Positions 6,076 to 13,942 of a stretch of 26,862 nucleotides of DNA are shown in pieces. The position numbers were made by a program, and so were the translations under genes. Numbering within the stretch: the first letter of the stretch is position 1; every line of letters begins with the position of its first letter. The notes beneath the pieces were generated by a model. That model worked only from the letters and a program-made list of their open reading frames with translations. It searched no databases and was not told the origin of the DNA. Origin of the DNA: Pyramidobacter piscolens (lineage in GTDB: Bacteria > Synergistota > Synergistia > Synergistales > Dethiosulfovibrionaceae). The stretch spans positions 1 through 26,862 of the forward strand of contig SFDM01000049.1 of NCBI GenBank assembly GCA_004558205.1, written 5' to 3'.

Positions 6076-7875
6076 TTAGCGGTTCTCGATGAAGCACCAG
6101 CCGCCGAAGGGGCGATTCAGGCTGTCGCGCCCGCCAAGCCAGCACTCGAACCGGCCCGCAGCGTCGCCCAGGCTCTTGAGAAGGCGGTCGGGCTTCACCT
6201 CAAAGCTCCACCAGCCCCGCCCGCGTTCGCGAAGGGAACCGGCGACAGCGGAAGCCCACTGGGTGCGGGCGTTGCAAAAGCCGAGGCCGAACAGCAGGGT
6301 CTCTTCCGCGGGAACGCTTTCCGAGCCCAGATGGAAGGACAGCGTCACGTTCTGGCCGTCGTAGGCTTTCTCCACAGCGTTGGGCTCAATCTCCACGGGA
6401 ACCGAACGCAGAGCCTCAAAGAGCTCGTCCATGGTCTTCAGGGCCTGCGCCAGTTCTGCCGCGTCACGGCGCGCCAGCAGCTTTCTGGCCTCGTCGTCCC
6501 TCTTCTCGGCAAAGAGCGCGGCCGCCTTGGCGACCAGTTCGTCGTTGCGGGCGCTCATGAAATGCTCCATGTTCCACAGGCGGCTCTGCTGAGCCTGGAA
6601 GTTCTCCTCATAGAGCAGCTCGAAGAGGCTCTGGAAGTCGCGGAACTTCTGCCACCCGTCGCCGCGCCAGGCCACATAATTTCTGTCGGGTTCCAGGTGC
6701 GCCTTCAGCGCCGCGGCGGGATCCTCCATGGGGCCGATCTCCTGGGGGATGGCCGCCAAAGGGTGAAGGGGAACGTAGGGCAGCGTGCAGGGCCGTCCGA
6801 AGGCCACCCACAGGGTCGTCAGTTCGGGACGGCCGGCAAGGGCCCAGAGGGTGCTTTCCACGGTGGAACCGGTGCAGACGCGGCGGACCGTAGTGTCGTG
6901 CGGCGCAGCGCCGGGGAACTGAGCGCGGTGCCAGGGCGCGTCGTGAGGCGTGCCTTCGTAGTGGGTCCTCAGCACGGCTTTAATCTTTTCGGCGGGAACC
7001 ACGCCTTTAGGCTTGACCGAGAAGGGCAGAACCTCGCCGTTGAAGGGGCGGTCAAGCAGGATGGACAGGGCGGCGCGCTGGCGCAGCACGTTGTAGTCCT
7101 GCATGTAGCTCTTCTCGGCCTGGTAGGCTTTCGCAAAGTCGAAGGGGCCTTGAGCCGGATCGTACCAGCCCTTCGACTGGGCGTAAGAGACCAGGTCGGC
7201 GGGAATGATCATATTGGGATCATCGAAGCTGACGGAATGGACCGTATAATGGTTGGGAATCAGCGCCACCTCGTCGTCGGGGACCCGAACCGCCACATAG
7301 TGCTTACCGCTGACGATCTGCACCATCCATCCCTCGTCCTTGTCGGCGATGGTATAGGTACGGCCCGAGGGCGCGTAGCCATAGCGCTGGAGCATGTCGA
7401 TCACGATTTTCACGCCCTCTCTGGCTGAGGACGCACGCTCGGCGACCACGCGGCGCAGGTTGTACTCGATGCCGCCGTCGGTCAGGCGCGAAGCGTCTTT
7501 CGTGTCTTCTCGGGAGCTGGCGCAGCTGTTGCTGACCACCACCACGCCGTGATCGTTCAGCATGGCGTCGGCGTTGGACATGCCGCCCTGCGCCCCCTTG
7601 ACCTGGCTCCAGAAAAAGCCCGCGGTCTGGGCAATCTGAGGAATAGCGGCGCGCCCTTTTTCCGCGGGCAGCGTTTCATCCTTGGCATGGGAAGCGGGCG
7701 GGACGTAGCCGTGGCGCACCGTCAGCCGTCCGCCGTCATCCTCGTTATGCCCCACCATGACGCAGCCCGTGGGCGAAACCTTTTTCCCCACGACGGCCGT
7801 AAAACACGCGAAAACCTGGCCGGCACACAGAGTCAGGGCCAGCGCCGCGGCGCAAAGAACAGGAATTCTTTTCAC
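6076..7875 (-). CDS. Exported C69-family dipeptidase
   Basis: Peptidase family C69 enzymes (PepD-like) are N-terminal-nucleophile hydrolases that cleave dipeptides. Starting from GTG at 7875 the product has 599 residues. A signal peptide at residues 1-23 ends VFA, and predicted cleavage exposes Cys24 (CFTAVVG), which is the expected catalytic nucleophile at the mature N-terminus. The diagnostic GHNEDDGG segment follows. The GTG is favoured because AGGGAGG lies eight bases upstream (7884-7890); an ATG at 7914 gives a longer leader before the signal peptide and lacks such spacing. Export fits a role in scavenging peptides, as for the ggt product encoded nearby. The downstream small exported protein begins immediately after its stop. 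No obvious promoter was identified in the AT-rich sequence at 7930-7980. Confidence 0.9.
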   Translation of the reverse strand: MKRIPVLCAAALALTLCAGQVFACFTAVVGKKVSPTGCVMVGHNEDDGGRLTVRHGYVPPASHAKDETLPAEKGRAAIPQIAQTAGFFWSQVKGAQGGMSNADAMLNDHGVVVVSNSCASSREDTKDASRLTDGGIEYNLRRVVAERASSAREGVKIVIDMLQRYGYAPSGRTYTIADKDEGWMVQIVSGKHYVAVRVPDDEVALIPNHYTVHSVSFDDPNMIIPADLVSYAQSKGWYDPAQGPFDFAKAYQAEKSYMQDYNVLRQRAALSILLDRPFNGEVLPFSVKPKGVVPAEKIKAVLRTHYEGTPHDAPWHRAQFPGAAPHDTTVRRVCTGSTVESTLWALAGRPELTTLWVAFGRPCTLPYVPLHPLAAIPQEIGPMEDPAAALKAHLEPDRNYVAWRGDGWQKFRDFQSLFELLYEENFQAQQSRLWNMEHFMSARNDELVAKAAALFAEKRDDEARKLLARRDAAELAQALKTMDELFEALRSVPVEIEPNAVEKAYDGQNVTLSFHLGSESVPAEETLLFGLGFCNARTQWASAVAGSLRERGRGWWSFEVKPDRLLKSLGDAAGRFECWLGGRDSLNRPFGGWCFIENR

Positions 7876-8017
7876 TTGAACAACCTCCCTATGTTTTTTT
7901 CGACGCCCCATCAAGGCAGAGGCTATCGACGTTAATTATTTTAACTTATTTTCCTTGAAAAGGATATGATCAGTTTGTTTTGAGATGGCGCTTGCTCCTG
8001 CGAGTCCAGCGCTGTTC

Positions 8018-8045
8018 TTGATTTTCCGAGGCGGTATGCTAAAAT
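8018..8045 (+). promoter_or_regulatory. Promoter of the AAGAC-repeat transcript
   Basis: TTGATT (8018-8023) and TAAAAT (8040-8045) are separated by 16 bases, with TGC directly before the -10 box (extended -10). Transcription would begin near 8052 and run through the pentanucleotide tract to the terminator at 8361-8423, a transcript of roughly 380 bases. The interval 7876-8148 otherwise holds only AT-rich sequence upstream of the C69 gene and no recognised gene. Confidence 0.5.
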
Positions 8046-8148
8046 TCACGAAGAGGCGATGCGAGTTCATGCCCGTAAAAACGAGGCGGCGCGTCCGCGC
8101 GGCCAATCTGAGGGCGCGCTCTGCAGAAAAAAGGAGGGGGTTTGTGAA

Positions 8149-8298
8149 ATGTATGGAAGTGAATATAACACGCCTTTCGGCAGCCCCTTCTTAGAAGGAC
8201 AAGACAAGACAAGACAAGACAAGACAAGACAAGACAAGACAAGACAAGACAAGACAAGACAAGACAAGACAAGACAAGACAAGCAATTTAACGAGTGA
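8149..8298 (+). CDS. Putative small ORF spanning the AAGAC tract
   Basis: AAGGAGGGGG (8131-8140) precedes two candidate starts: a GTG at 8145 that gives a 16-residue peptide ending before the repeats, and the ATG at 8149. From the ATG, the frame reads MYGSEYNTPFGSPFLEGQ, then about 17 repeats' worth of the period DKTRQ, then QFNE and a stop at 8298, 49 residues in all. None of the three plus-strand frames has a stop inside the repeat. Loss or gain of one unit would move the exit to a frame open to 8536 or 8546. An in-frame ATG at 8059 also exists. I recognise no family and the downstream frames are not convincingly protein-like, so translation is uncertain. Confidence 0.3.
   Translation: MYGSEYNTPFGSPFLEGQDKTRQDKTRQDKTRQDKTRQDKTRQDKQFNE
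8198..8283. repeat. Pentanucleotide microsatellite (AAGAC)n, about 17 copies
   Basis: Bases 8201-8280 are sixteen perfect AAGAC units, with GAC before and AAG after, 86 bases without a mismatch. A five-base unit shifts the reading frame when copy number changes, as in bacterial contingency loci. Perfect arrays of this length imply recent or continuing slippage. The tract lies between a promoter and a terminator, upstream of an Xre-type regulator. Confidence 0.97.
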
Positions 8299-8360
8299 AA
8301 GCGATAAAGCGAAGATCCGCTCATGCATGGCGGGATTCGCTTCTTTTGCGTTCTTTACTG

Positions 8361-8423
8361 AAAAGAGCTCCACAGGCCGCGCCGCGGGGATTTCCGCAGC
8401 GCGTGATCTTGTGGAGCTCTTTT
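8361..8423 (+). terminator. Strong terminator after the AAGAC-repeat transcript
   Basis: Arms AAAAGAGCTCCACA (8361-8374) and TGTGGAGCTCTTTT (8410-8423) are perfect 14-base complements; a second GC-rich stem with one mismatch lies inside the loop, and a T-rich run follows (to about 8432). It separates the repeat transcript from the regulator at 8552. Confidence 0.85.
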
Positions 8424-8551
8424 TTTGTTTTTTCCCCGCAAAACGCCGCCGCGCGCGGGGCGGACCTGGGACTTCATGGACGCGCCGTCAGGAAAAACTT
8501 CAAGGGAAAGCGCCTGTCCATACCAACAGAGAATAAAGTGAGGTGAGCGAA

Positions 8552-8923
8552 GTGCAGGATATCGGCAAAGTGATCAGGCGCTACAGAAAGGCGGCCAAGC
8601 TCTCTCAGGTTGAGCTGGCGAAGTTGTCCGGCGTGGACCAGACCCACATCAGCAAAATTGAGCAGGGTGGCCGATTGCCCTCGTTGGACCTGCTGTCGCA
8701 GTTCGTCCGCCTCCTCCACATTCCGGCGGCCGAGCTGATGGCCCCGGACGGCGCCGCGGCGCCTCCGGCCGAACAGGTCCAGAACGCCGGAAAATACGAA
8801 AAGGAACTGATGGACATAACTCGAGGGCTGACCGCCCGGCGAAAGCAAAAGGTCCTGACCTACGCGCGGGAACAGCTGAAGCTCATGTCCATGAAAAGCG
8901 GCAGGACCTCGCAGGCCAAATAG
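8552..8923 (+). CDS. Xre-family transcriptional regulator
   Basis: The 123-residue protein has a classic N-terminal HTH_3 domain at about residues 5-58: IGKVIRRYRKAAKLSQVELA followed by LSGVDQTHISKIEQGGRLPS, the recognition helix being VDQTHISKIE. The remaining C-terminal half is charged with no recognised ligand domain, so it is a small DNA-binding dimer of unknown target. GTG at 8552 is preferred because GAGGTG lies seven bases upstream; GTG at 8543 would add three residues and has a poorer ribosome site. One of the frames leaving the AAGAC tract ends at 8546, across the 8543 GTG, so coupling to the repeat is conceivable but a terminator intervenes. It is followed by its own terminator. Possible autoregulation or control of the divergent C69 pair is inference only. 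Confidence 0.88.
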   Translation: MQDIGKVIRRYRKAAKLSQVELAKLSGVDQTHISKIEQGGRLPSLDLLSQFVRLLHIPAAELMAPDGAAAPPAEQVQNAGKYEKELMDITRGLTARRKQKVLTYAREQLKLMSMKSGRTSQAK

Positions 8924-8937
8924 CGAACCGCTCAAAG

Positions 8938-8971
8938 AAGCGGGCATACTGAACGCCAAGTATGCCCGCTT
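8938..8971 (+). terminator. Hairpin terminator after the Xre gene
   Basis: Arms AAGCGGGCATACT (8938-8950) and AGTATGCCCGCTT (8959-8971) are perfect 13-base complements with an 8-base loop. The following GGGCTATTTATACTC is only moderately T-rich. Confidence 0.7.
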
Positions 8972-9021
8972 GGGCTATTTATACTCTTTCGCAGCTAAAC
9001 GGCTTAATCGGAAACCGAGGC

Positions 9022-9101
9022 CGGCCCGGGGGGCATCCAGTCGCTCAAACATACTCGGCCTTCGGCCTGCGCGGCTCGCTTGGTGGATACCCCCCGGGCC
9101 G
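9022..9101. repeat. Long GC-rich inverted repeat in intergenic DNA
   Basis: The 320 bases between the Xre gene and ppsR have no supported gene. They contain two terminators and this element: 18-base arms at 9022-9039 and 9084-9101 with one mismatch, around a 44-base loop that itself contains a GGCC-TTC-GGCC hairpin. It has no T-run. It may be a REP-like or miniature mobile element, or a structured RNA; only comparison with other loci of the genome could tell. Confidence 0.5.
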
Positions 9102-9199
9102 TCCCCTCCATGCCAATTTTGCGTTTTTACCGCAAAGCAGTATTACGCATCGTATTACAATAAAGCGGCGGCGCGGGGGATTCGGTTCCCGCGCCGAAA

Positions 9200-9242
9200 G
9201 ACAAGAGAGCGGCCCGCCTGTATGCGGAGCCGCTCTCTTGTC
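9200..9242 (-). terminator. Terminator of the glyQ-glyS-ppsR operon
   Basis: Arms GACAAGAGAGCGGC (9200-9213) and GCCGCTCTCTTGTC (9229-9242) are perfect 14-base complements. On the minus strand the hairpin begins one base after the ppsR stop codon and is followed by TTTCGG. Confidence 0.8.
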
Positions 9243-9243
9243 G

Positions 9244-10050
9244 TTAACGTAAATTCAGGTCTTCAAGGATCACTTGCGCCAGCTTTTCAAAGGATGTGTC
9301 GGTGCTGTCGTAAATCCGGCAGTGAAGGGACTCCATCAGCGCCCGGGCTTCGCCGAGTTCCTTTTTGATCGTTTCAAGGTTGGCGTAAGACGATTTCGAA
9401 GGGTCGATGCCCATAAAGGCGATCCTTTCGCTGCGGATCCCCTGAAGGCGCTCGGGTGAGATCATGAGCCCCACCCTCTTCCCCTCGTCCACGTTCCACA
9501 CGCGCTTGTCGGGCTTGATGTTGTGCAGCAAGGGCACGTTGGACACGCAGTAGCCCCTCATGGACAGGTAGATGGAGAGAGGCGTCTTGCCGGCCCGGGA
9601 GACGCCGAAGAGGACGATATCGGCCTGTTCCAGCAGCTCGGGGGATTGTCCGTCGTCGCACCGCAGCGTGAACTCGATGGCCTTGACGCGGCGCAGATAG
9701 TCGCCGTCCACGCGGCGGTTGATGCCTGGCAGCCCTTGAGGTTCTTTGCCCGTCAAGCGGCTGATCTCGTCCACCAAAGGCTCCATCATCGTCACGTAGG
9801 CCAGGTGATTGTCGCTGGTGGCCTGTTTCAGCGCCGTCCTGACGTCGGGCTTGACCAGCGTGCTGACCACCAGCTGGCCGCCGTGTTCGCCGAAGGCGAC
9901 GGGGATCTGGGCCGCGCGGGCGGCGTCGGTCACGGAACGGTACCGCTCGATTGCCACTTCCAGACCGTCGAACTGCGCGAGCGCCGCGTGAAGGAGGCTC
10001 TCGGCGGTTTCGCCGGTTGAATCTGATACGACTGCCACGGAAAACTTCAT
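9244..10050 (-). CDS. ppsR: Pyruvate phosphate dikinase regulatory protein (DUF299)
   Basis: This bifunctional ADP-dependent kinase and Pi-dependent phosphorylase switches pyruvate phosphate dikinase or PEP synthase off and on by modifying a threonine next to its catalytic histidine. From ATG at 10050 the product has 268 residues. It opens with the conserved VVSDSTGETAE (7-17) and has the P-loop GVSRAGKTPLS at 149-159. Other expected segments, NHLAYVTMMEPLVD and YLSMRGY, are also present. A longer frame to 10110 would run into glyS and lacks support. It starts 11 bases after the glyS stop with only a weak GGGG ribosome site, so translation is probably coupled to glyS. Whether its target is PPDK or PEP synthase cannot be decided here, because neither gene is in the window. 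Confidence 0.92.
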   Translation of the reverse strand: MKFSVAVVSDSTGETAESLLHAALAQFDGLEVAIERYRSVTDAARAAQIPVAFGEHGGQLVVSTLVKPDVRTALKQATSDNHLAYVTMMEPLVDEISRLTGKEPQGLPGINRRVDGDYLRRVKAIEFTLRCDDGQSPELLEQADIVLFGVSRAGKTPLSIYLSMRGYCVSNVPLLHNIKPDKRVWNVDEGKRVGLMISPERLQGIRSERIAFMGIDPSKSSYANLETIKKELGEARALMESLHCRIYDSTDTSFEKLAQVILEDLNLR

Positions 10051-10061
10051 CGGCGGCCCCG

Positions 10062-12119
10062 TTATTTTGCCTTGCTGAGGTCTCCGACGCGCATGAAGAG
10101 CTCCTGGCATTTGGACAGCAGCGCCAGCCTGTTGGCCCTGACGGCACGATCCTCGTCCATCACCATCACGTCGTCGAAGAACGCGGCGACGGCGGGCGAC
10201 AGTTTCGCAAGGACGCTCATCAGGCCGTTCCAGTCGCGCTGCGCCATGGCCTCGGCCACGGGCGCGTCGGCCTCGGCGACGGCGGCATAAAGGTTCTTCT
10301 CGGGCTCCTTCACGAAGAGTCCTTCATTCACGCCCGCCGCCGCGTTTTCGGCCTTGGCAAGGATGTTTTTCACGCGAACGGCCGCGGTGACAAGGCTGGA
10401 GAACCAGGCTTCGCCCTTGACCTTCGAGAAGGCCTCCAGAAGGCGAAGGGTTTGAAGCGGATTGGCGCCGGTCACGGAAAGCGCCAGTTCCACAAGGTCG
10501 TGAGGATAATCTTTCTCTTTCAGCTGAATCAGAGTGCGCTGTCTGACGAAATCGAGCAGCGAGTCGAGGCCCTCTTGATCCAATCCCAGATCTTCAGCCA
10601 CGGAAGCCAGCAGTTTACCCAGATCGAGATCGAGCTGAAGCCCCCAGAAGATCTCGTTCATACAGCGGATGGCGCGGCGCAAGCCGTAGGGATCCTGCGA
10701 CCCCGTAGGCTGGAAGCCCAGTTTGTAAGCGCCGACCATGTTGAAGCTGCGCTCGGCCAGGCCGACGACGGCGCCGATCACGTCGGAGGGAAGGGCGTTG
10801 CCGGCGGCGGTGGGCATGTACTGCTCCGCGATGGCCTTGGCGACGCGGGGATCCTCGCCGTTTTTCAGCGCGTACTCACGGCCCATGACGCCTTGAAGCT
10901 CCGTGAATTCGCAGACCATGGAGGTGACCAGGTCGGACTTGGAGAGCAGCGCGGCACGCTCGGCCAGCTTGACCTCCTTCGTCTTTCCAAGAAACTCGCA
11001 GATCCTGCGGGAGATGGTTACCATGTGCATGACCTTGTCGTAGACCGAGCCAAGCTTTTCCTGGTAGACCACGTTTCTGAGGTCGTCCACCCTGGCGGAA
11101 AGGGGCCGTTTCAGGTCCTCCTGCCAGAAGAAGACGGCGTCCTCAAGGCGCGCGCGAAGGACTCGTTCATTGCCCTCTCGGACCAGCTCAATGTTGGGGA
11201 CAATGTTGTTGCTGACGCCCACAAAACAGGGCATGAGCTTGCCGGCATGATTTCTGACGGCAAAATATTTCTGGTTGTCCTTCATGGACGTGACCAGCAC
11301 TTCCTCGGGAATCTCCAGGTATTTCTTGTCGAAGGAACCGTAGAACGGTACGGGGTACTCCACAAGGTAGAGGTTTTCCTGAACCAGGGCGGGATCCAGC
11401 TCGACTACGCCGTCCAGTTCCTTCTCTATGCCGGCGATGGCGCTGCGCATCTTTTCCTCGCGCTTCTTCTGGTCCACAATCACCTTGTTATCGTACATGA
11501 TAGACATGTAGTTGTCGCTGCAGTCCACCGACACGTTCTGCGACCCCATGAAGCGGTGTCCGCGGGTGGTTCTCCCGCTCTTCATGCCGTTCAGCTCAAA
11601 CTCCACCACGTTGGAACCGATCAAGCACAGGATCCAGCGGATGGGCCGGGCAAAGCGGACCGTAGGGACAAACCAGTACATGTTCTTGGGGAACACGAGA
11701 CGCAGGATGATGCGCTTCATGACGTCGGGAAGCAAGGCGTCGGCGGCGCCGCCCTGGTGGCTGATCACAGCGAAAGCGTAATCCACGCCGTTCACGTTCT
11801 TGGCCGTGAGCTGCTCCACGGGAATGCCCTTGCTTTTCGCAAAGCCTTCGGCGGCTCTCGTGGGATTACCGGTGCCGTCAAAGGCCGACTGCCACGCGGG
11901 TCCCTTGTATTCTTCCGACAGGTCGGCCTGCTTTTCGGCGACGGAACGCACCAGAAGGACCAGGCGCCGGGGCGTGCCCATCACTTCTATGCGCCCATGC
12001 TCCAGGCGTTCCTTCGCGAACTCTTCCTCGGCAAACTGGGCGATATCGCGCAGAGCGCCCGGCATAAAACGGGACGGGATCTCTTCCGTTCCGATCTCCA
12101 AGATAAGATCTCTGTTCAT
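10062..12119 (-). CDS. glyS: Glycine-tRNA ligase beta subunit
   Basis: The beta subunit of the bacterial alpha2-beta2 glycyl-tRNA synthetase binds tRNA-Gly and is needed with GlyQ for glycine charging. The 685-residue product is of normal length. It begins with the family signature LILEIGTEEIPSRF near residues 5-18, includes KNMYWFVPTVRFARPIRWIL and GVSNN, and ends with the anticodon-binding-like DALR region (FFDDVMVMDEDRAVRANRLA). AGGAGG lies eight bases before the ATG at 12119. It starts 13 bases after the glyQ stop and is followed by ppsR, so the three form an operon that ends at the terminator at 9200-9242. Confidence 0.97.
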   Translation of the reverse strand: MNRDLILEIGTEEIPSRFMPGALRDIAQFAEEEFAKERLEHGRIEVMGTPRRLVLLVRSVAEKQADLSEEYKGPAWQSAFDGTGNPTRAAEGFAKSKGIPVEQLTAKNVNGVDYAFAVISHQGGAADALLPDVMKRIILRLVFPKNMYWFVPTVRFARPIRWILCLIGSNVVEFELNGMKSGRTTRGHRFMGSQNVSVDCSDNYMSIMYDNKVIVDQKKREEKMRSAIAGIEKELDGVVELDPALVQENLYLVEYPVPFYGSFDKKYLEIPEEVLVTSMKDNQKYFAVRNHAGKLMPCFVGVSNNIVPNIELVREGNERVLRARLEDAVFFWQEDLKRPLSARVDDLRNVVYQEKLGSVYDKVMHMVTISRRICEFLGKTKEVKLAERAALLSKSDLVTSMVCEFTELQGVMGREYALKNGEDPRVAKAIAEQYMPTAAGNALPSDVIGAVVGLAERSFNMVGAYKLGFQPTGSQDPYGLRRAIRCMNEIFWGLQLDLDLGKLLASVAEDLGLDQEGLDSLLDFVRQRTLIQLKEKDYPHDLVELALSVTGANPLQTLRLLEAFSKVKGEAWFSSLVTAAVRVKNILAKAENAAAGVNEGLFVKEPEKNLYAAVAEADAPVAEAMAQRDWNGLMSVLAKLSPAVAAFFDDVMVMDEDRAVRANRLALLSKCQELFMRVGDLSKAK

Positions 12120-12132
12120 TGTCCGTCCCTCC

Positions 12133-13005
12133 TCAGTTTTTCTTCATCAAAGGATAGCCCATCTCTTTGCGCTGTTCGGCGTAGGCCGAGCAGCACTGCG
12201 AGGCCAGGGCGCGAATGCGCGAGATGTAGCCGGTGCGCTGGGTAACGCTGATCGCCCCGCGGGCGTCGAGCATGTTGAAGGCATGAGAGCATTTCAGCGT
12301 GCAGTCCCAGGCGGGCAGCACCAGGCCGCGTTCCGTCAGGCGGCGGCACTCCTTCTCGTAGAGCGAGAAAATTTCCGAGAGCATGACCGTGTCGGCCACC
12401 TCGAAGTTGTAGATGGAGTTCTCCACTTCGCCCTGGTGGTGCACGTCGCCGTAGGTCACCACGTCGTTCCACTTCAGGTCGTACACGTTGTCCACCTTCT
12501 GGACGAACATGGCGATGCGCTCCAGGCCGTAGGTGATTTCGGCGGGCACGCTCTCCATGTCCACGCCGCCCACCTGCTGGAAATAGGTGAACTGGGTCAC
12601 TTCCATGCCGTCGAGCCAGACTTCCCAGCCCAGGCCCCAGGCACCCACAGCCGCCGACTCCCAGTCATCCTCCACAAAGCGGATGTCGTGTTCGTGAGAG
12701 TCGATTCCCAGCGCTTCGAGGCTCTTGATGTACAGGTCCTGAATGTTTTCGGGCGCGGGCTTCATGATCACCTGAAACTGATAGTAATGCTGCAGGCGGT
12801 TGGGGTTGTCGCCATACCGGCCGTCGGCGGGGCGGCGCGAAGGTTCCACGTAGGCCACGTTCCAGGGCTCGGGACCGATGACACGAAGCGAAGTGGCGGG
12901 GTTCATGGTGCCGGCGCCGACTTCGATGTCGTAGGGCTGCTGAATCACACATCCCTGGTCCGCCCAGAAACGTTCCAGTCTTAATACGATGTCTTGCAAG
13001 TTCAT
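12133..13005 (-). CDS. glyQ: Glycine-tRNA ligase alpha subunit
   Basis: GlyQ is the class II catalytic subunit that makes glycyl-adenylate. The 290-residue product contains the near-invariant opening DIVLRLERFWADQGCVIQQP and YDIEVGAGTMNPATSLR, the GPEPWNVAYVEPSRRPADGR segment, GLGWEVWLDGMEVTQFTYFQ and YGLERIAMF, all hallmarks of the alpha subunit. The ATG at 13005 has AGGAGG eight bases upstream; a TTG two codons earlier is too close to that site. It is the first gene of the glyQ-glyS-ppsR operon. The 190 bases between recO and glyQ should contain its promoter, but I could not pick one with confidence. There is no T-box antiterminator signature. Confidence 0.97.
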   Translation of the reverse strand: MNLQDIVLRLERFWADQGCVIQQPYDIEVGAGTMNPATSLRVIGPEPWNVAYVEPSRRPADGRYGDNPNRLQHYYQFQVIMKPAPENIQDLYIKSLEALGIDSHEHDIRFVEDDWESAAVGAWGLGWEVWLDGMEVTQFTYFQQVGGVDMESVPAEITYGLERIAMFVQKVDNVYDLKWNDVVTYGDVHHQGEVENSIYNFEVADTVMLSEIFSLYEKECRRLTERGLVLPAWDCTLKCSHAFNMLDARGAISVTQRTGYISRIRALASQCCSAYAEQRKEMGYPLMKKN

Positions 13006-13107
13006 CTTCAAAACCTCCTGTTTCGTTTTTTATGGAAGCGCTGACCCGTTCTGCACCGCGCAAAAAAACTTGTTATTGAGGAGAAAACGCCGGAAAAAGG
13101 TCTTTCA

Positions 13108-13127
13108 CGCGGGATACTTTCCCCGCG
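13108..13127 (-). other. Short GC hairpin between glyQ and recO
   Basis: CGCGGG and CCCGCG (minus strand, with an 8-base AAGTAT-containing loop) could form a short stem about 100 bases upstream of glyQ. A T-run follows only after nine bases. It may be a weak terminator of the recO operon or a leader structure. Confidence 0.2.
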
Positions 13128-13195
13128 CCGGGCCTCTGGCCGCGGCGGCTCTGCGCCCTGACGCCGAGTTTTCGCGCTGTATCAGCGGTTCTTTA

Positions 13196-13942
13196 TCATC
13201 TGTTTTCGTCGAGATTTTTCATGAAGAGGCCCGCAACCAAACGAGCCTGATTCAACAGTCCCGGCGTCATTTTTGAGGGAATAAAGCGATTCGACAGGGC
13301 GTATTCGGCGAACTCTCCCAGATCGGTCAGCGCGCGTCCAGGCGCGCACCGGGCGCAGGCAAAAGCGCCGTCCTGCCAAACTCCGCCGCCTTCAAGAGGC
13401 TGGCCGCAGATGCTGCACATCCTGAGGTCGGGAGCGATGCCCCAGCTCAGCAGCCACCGCCATAAAAAACGGCTGTGGACCAGGTCGGGGACGGCCCCCT
13501 CGAGAAGCGCCTTCTGCGCCCAGTAGAACAGCGCCAGAAGGTCGTCGTAGGGATAGCCGGCGATCAGATAACGATCCAGCATCTTCGCCCATTTCAGCGC
13601 CTGGGCGACCGCCTGGGGGATTCGCCGCAGCCCCCAGAAGTCCTCGATCACCTCGATCTCCTTCAGGTAGGTGCGCCGCTTCGACTGATAGAGCTGGAAG
13701 TGCCCCCACACCAGAGGCTCCAAAGCCCCGCCGAAACGCTGCGAGCCTCTGGAAGCGCCCGGGATGTAGACCCCCGTGGTCCCGCTGCCCTTCAAAAAGA
13801 GCTGCACGGACGCGTCGCCTTCCATCCAGCTGTTGCGGCGGAGCACCACGCCCGTGCGTTTCAGGAACCTCTGCGAGGGCTCTTCCGGCAGGGTTACTTG
13901 CCATAGCCCAGTTTTTTCAGTTCCGCCTCCGAATCTCTCCAT
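13196..13942 (-). CDS. recO: DNA repair protein RecO
   Basis: RecO works with RecR and RecF to load RecA at gaps and anneals SSB-coated single strands. The 248-residue frame has the N-terminal OB-fold signature RTGVVLRRNSWMEGDASVQLF, the mid-protein helical domain, and a four-cysteine zinc site (CSICG near residue 180, CARC about 20 residues later). The ATG at 13942 lies 49 bases inside the end of era, and its ribosome site is poor. No ATG, GTG or TTG between it and the OB-fold has a better site, so translation is likely coupled to era; a non-standard start nearer the era stop is possible. It is the last gene of the phoH-to-recO run. Confidence 0.9.
   Translation of the reverse strand: MERFGGGTEKTGLWQVTLPEEPSQRFLKRTGVVLRRNSWMEGDASVQLFLKGSGTTGVYIPGASRGSQRFGGALEPLVWGHFQLYQSKRRTYLKEIEVIEDFWGLRRIPQAVAQALKWAKMLDRYLIAGYPYDDLLALFYWAQKALLEGAVPDLVHSRFLWRWLLSWGIAPDLRMCSICGQPLEGGGVWQDGAFACARCAPGRALTDLGEFAEYALSNRFIPSKMTPGLLNQARLVAGLFMKNLDENR

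Noticed and set aside
8198..8283. CRISPR array
   Set aside because: The unit is five bases with no spacers; it is a simple microsatellite.
8039..8373. Minus-strand ORFs through the AAGAC tract encoding a VLSCL repeat (hydrophobic)
   Set aside because: A hydrophobic repeat of this kind recalls phase-variable signal peptides, but no ribosome site or promoter was found on that strand, while the plus strand has promoter, ribosome site and terminator.
8970..9368. 132-residue plus-strand ORF after the Xre gene
   Set aside because: It runs through the inverted repeat and the ppsR terminator and into ppsR antisense; no ribosome site or recognisable domain.
9951..12245. 764-residue plus-strand ORF opposite glyS and ppsR
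   Set aside because: It is a long open frame caused by high GC and codon bias opposite glyS; the translation is His/Gly/Val-rich without domains.
13006..13195. T-box leader upstream of glyQ
   Set aside because: No T-box consensus or specifier-loop arrangement is visible in the short intergenic region.
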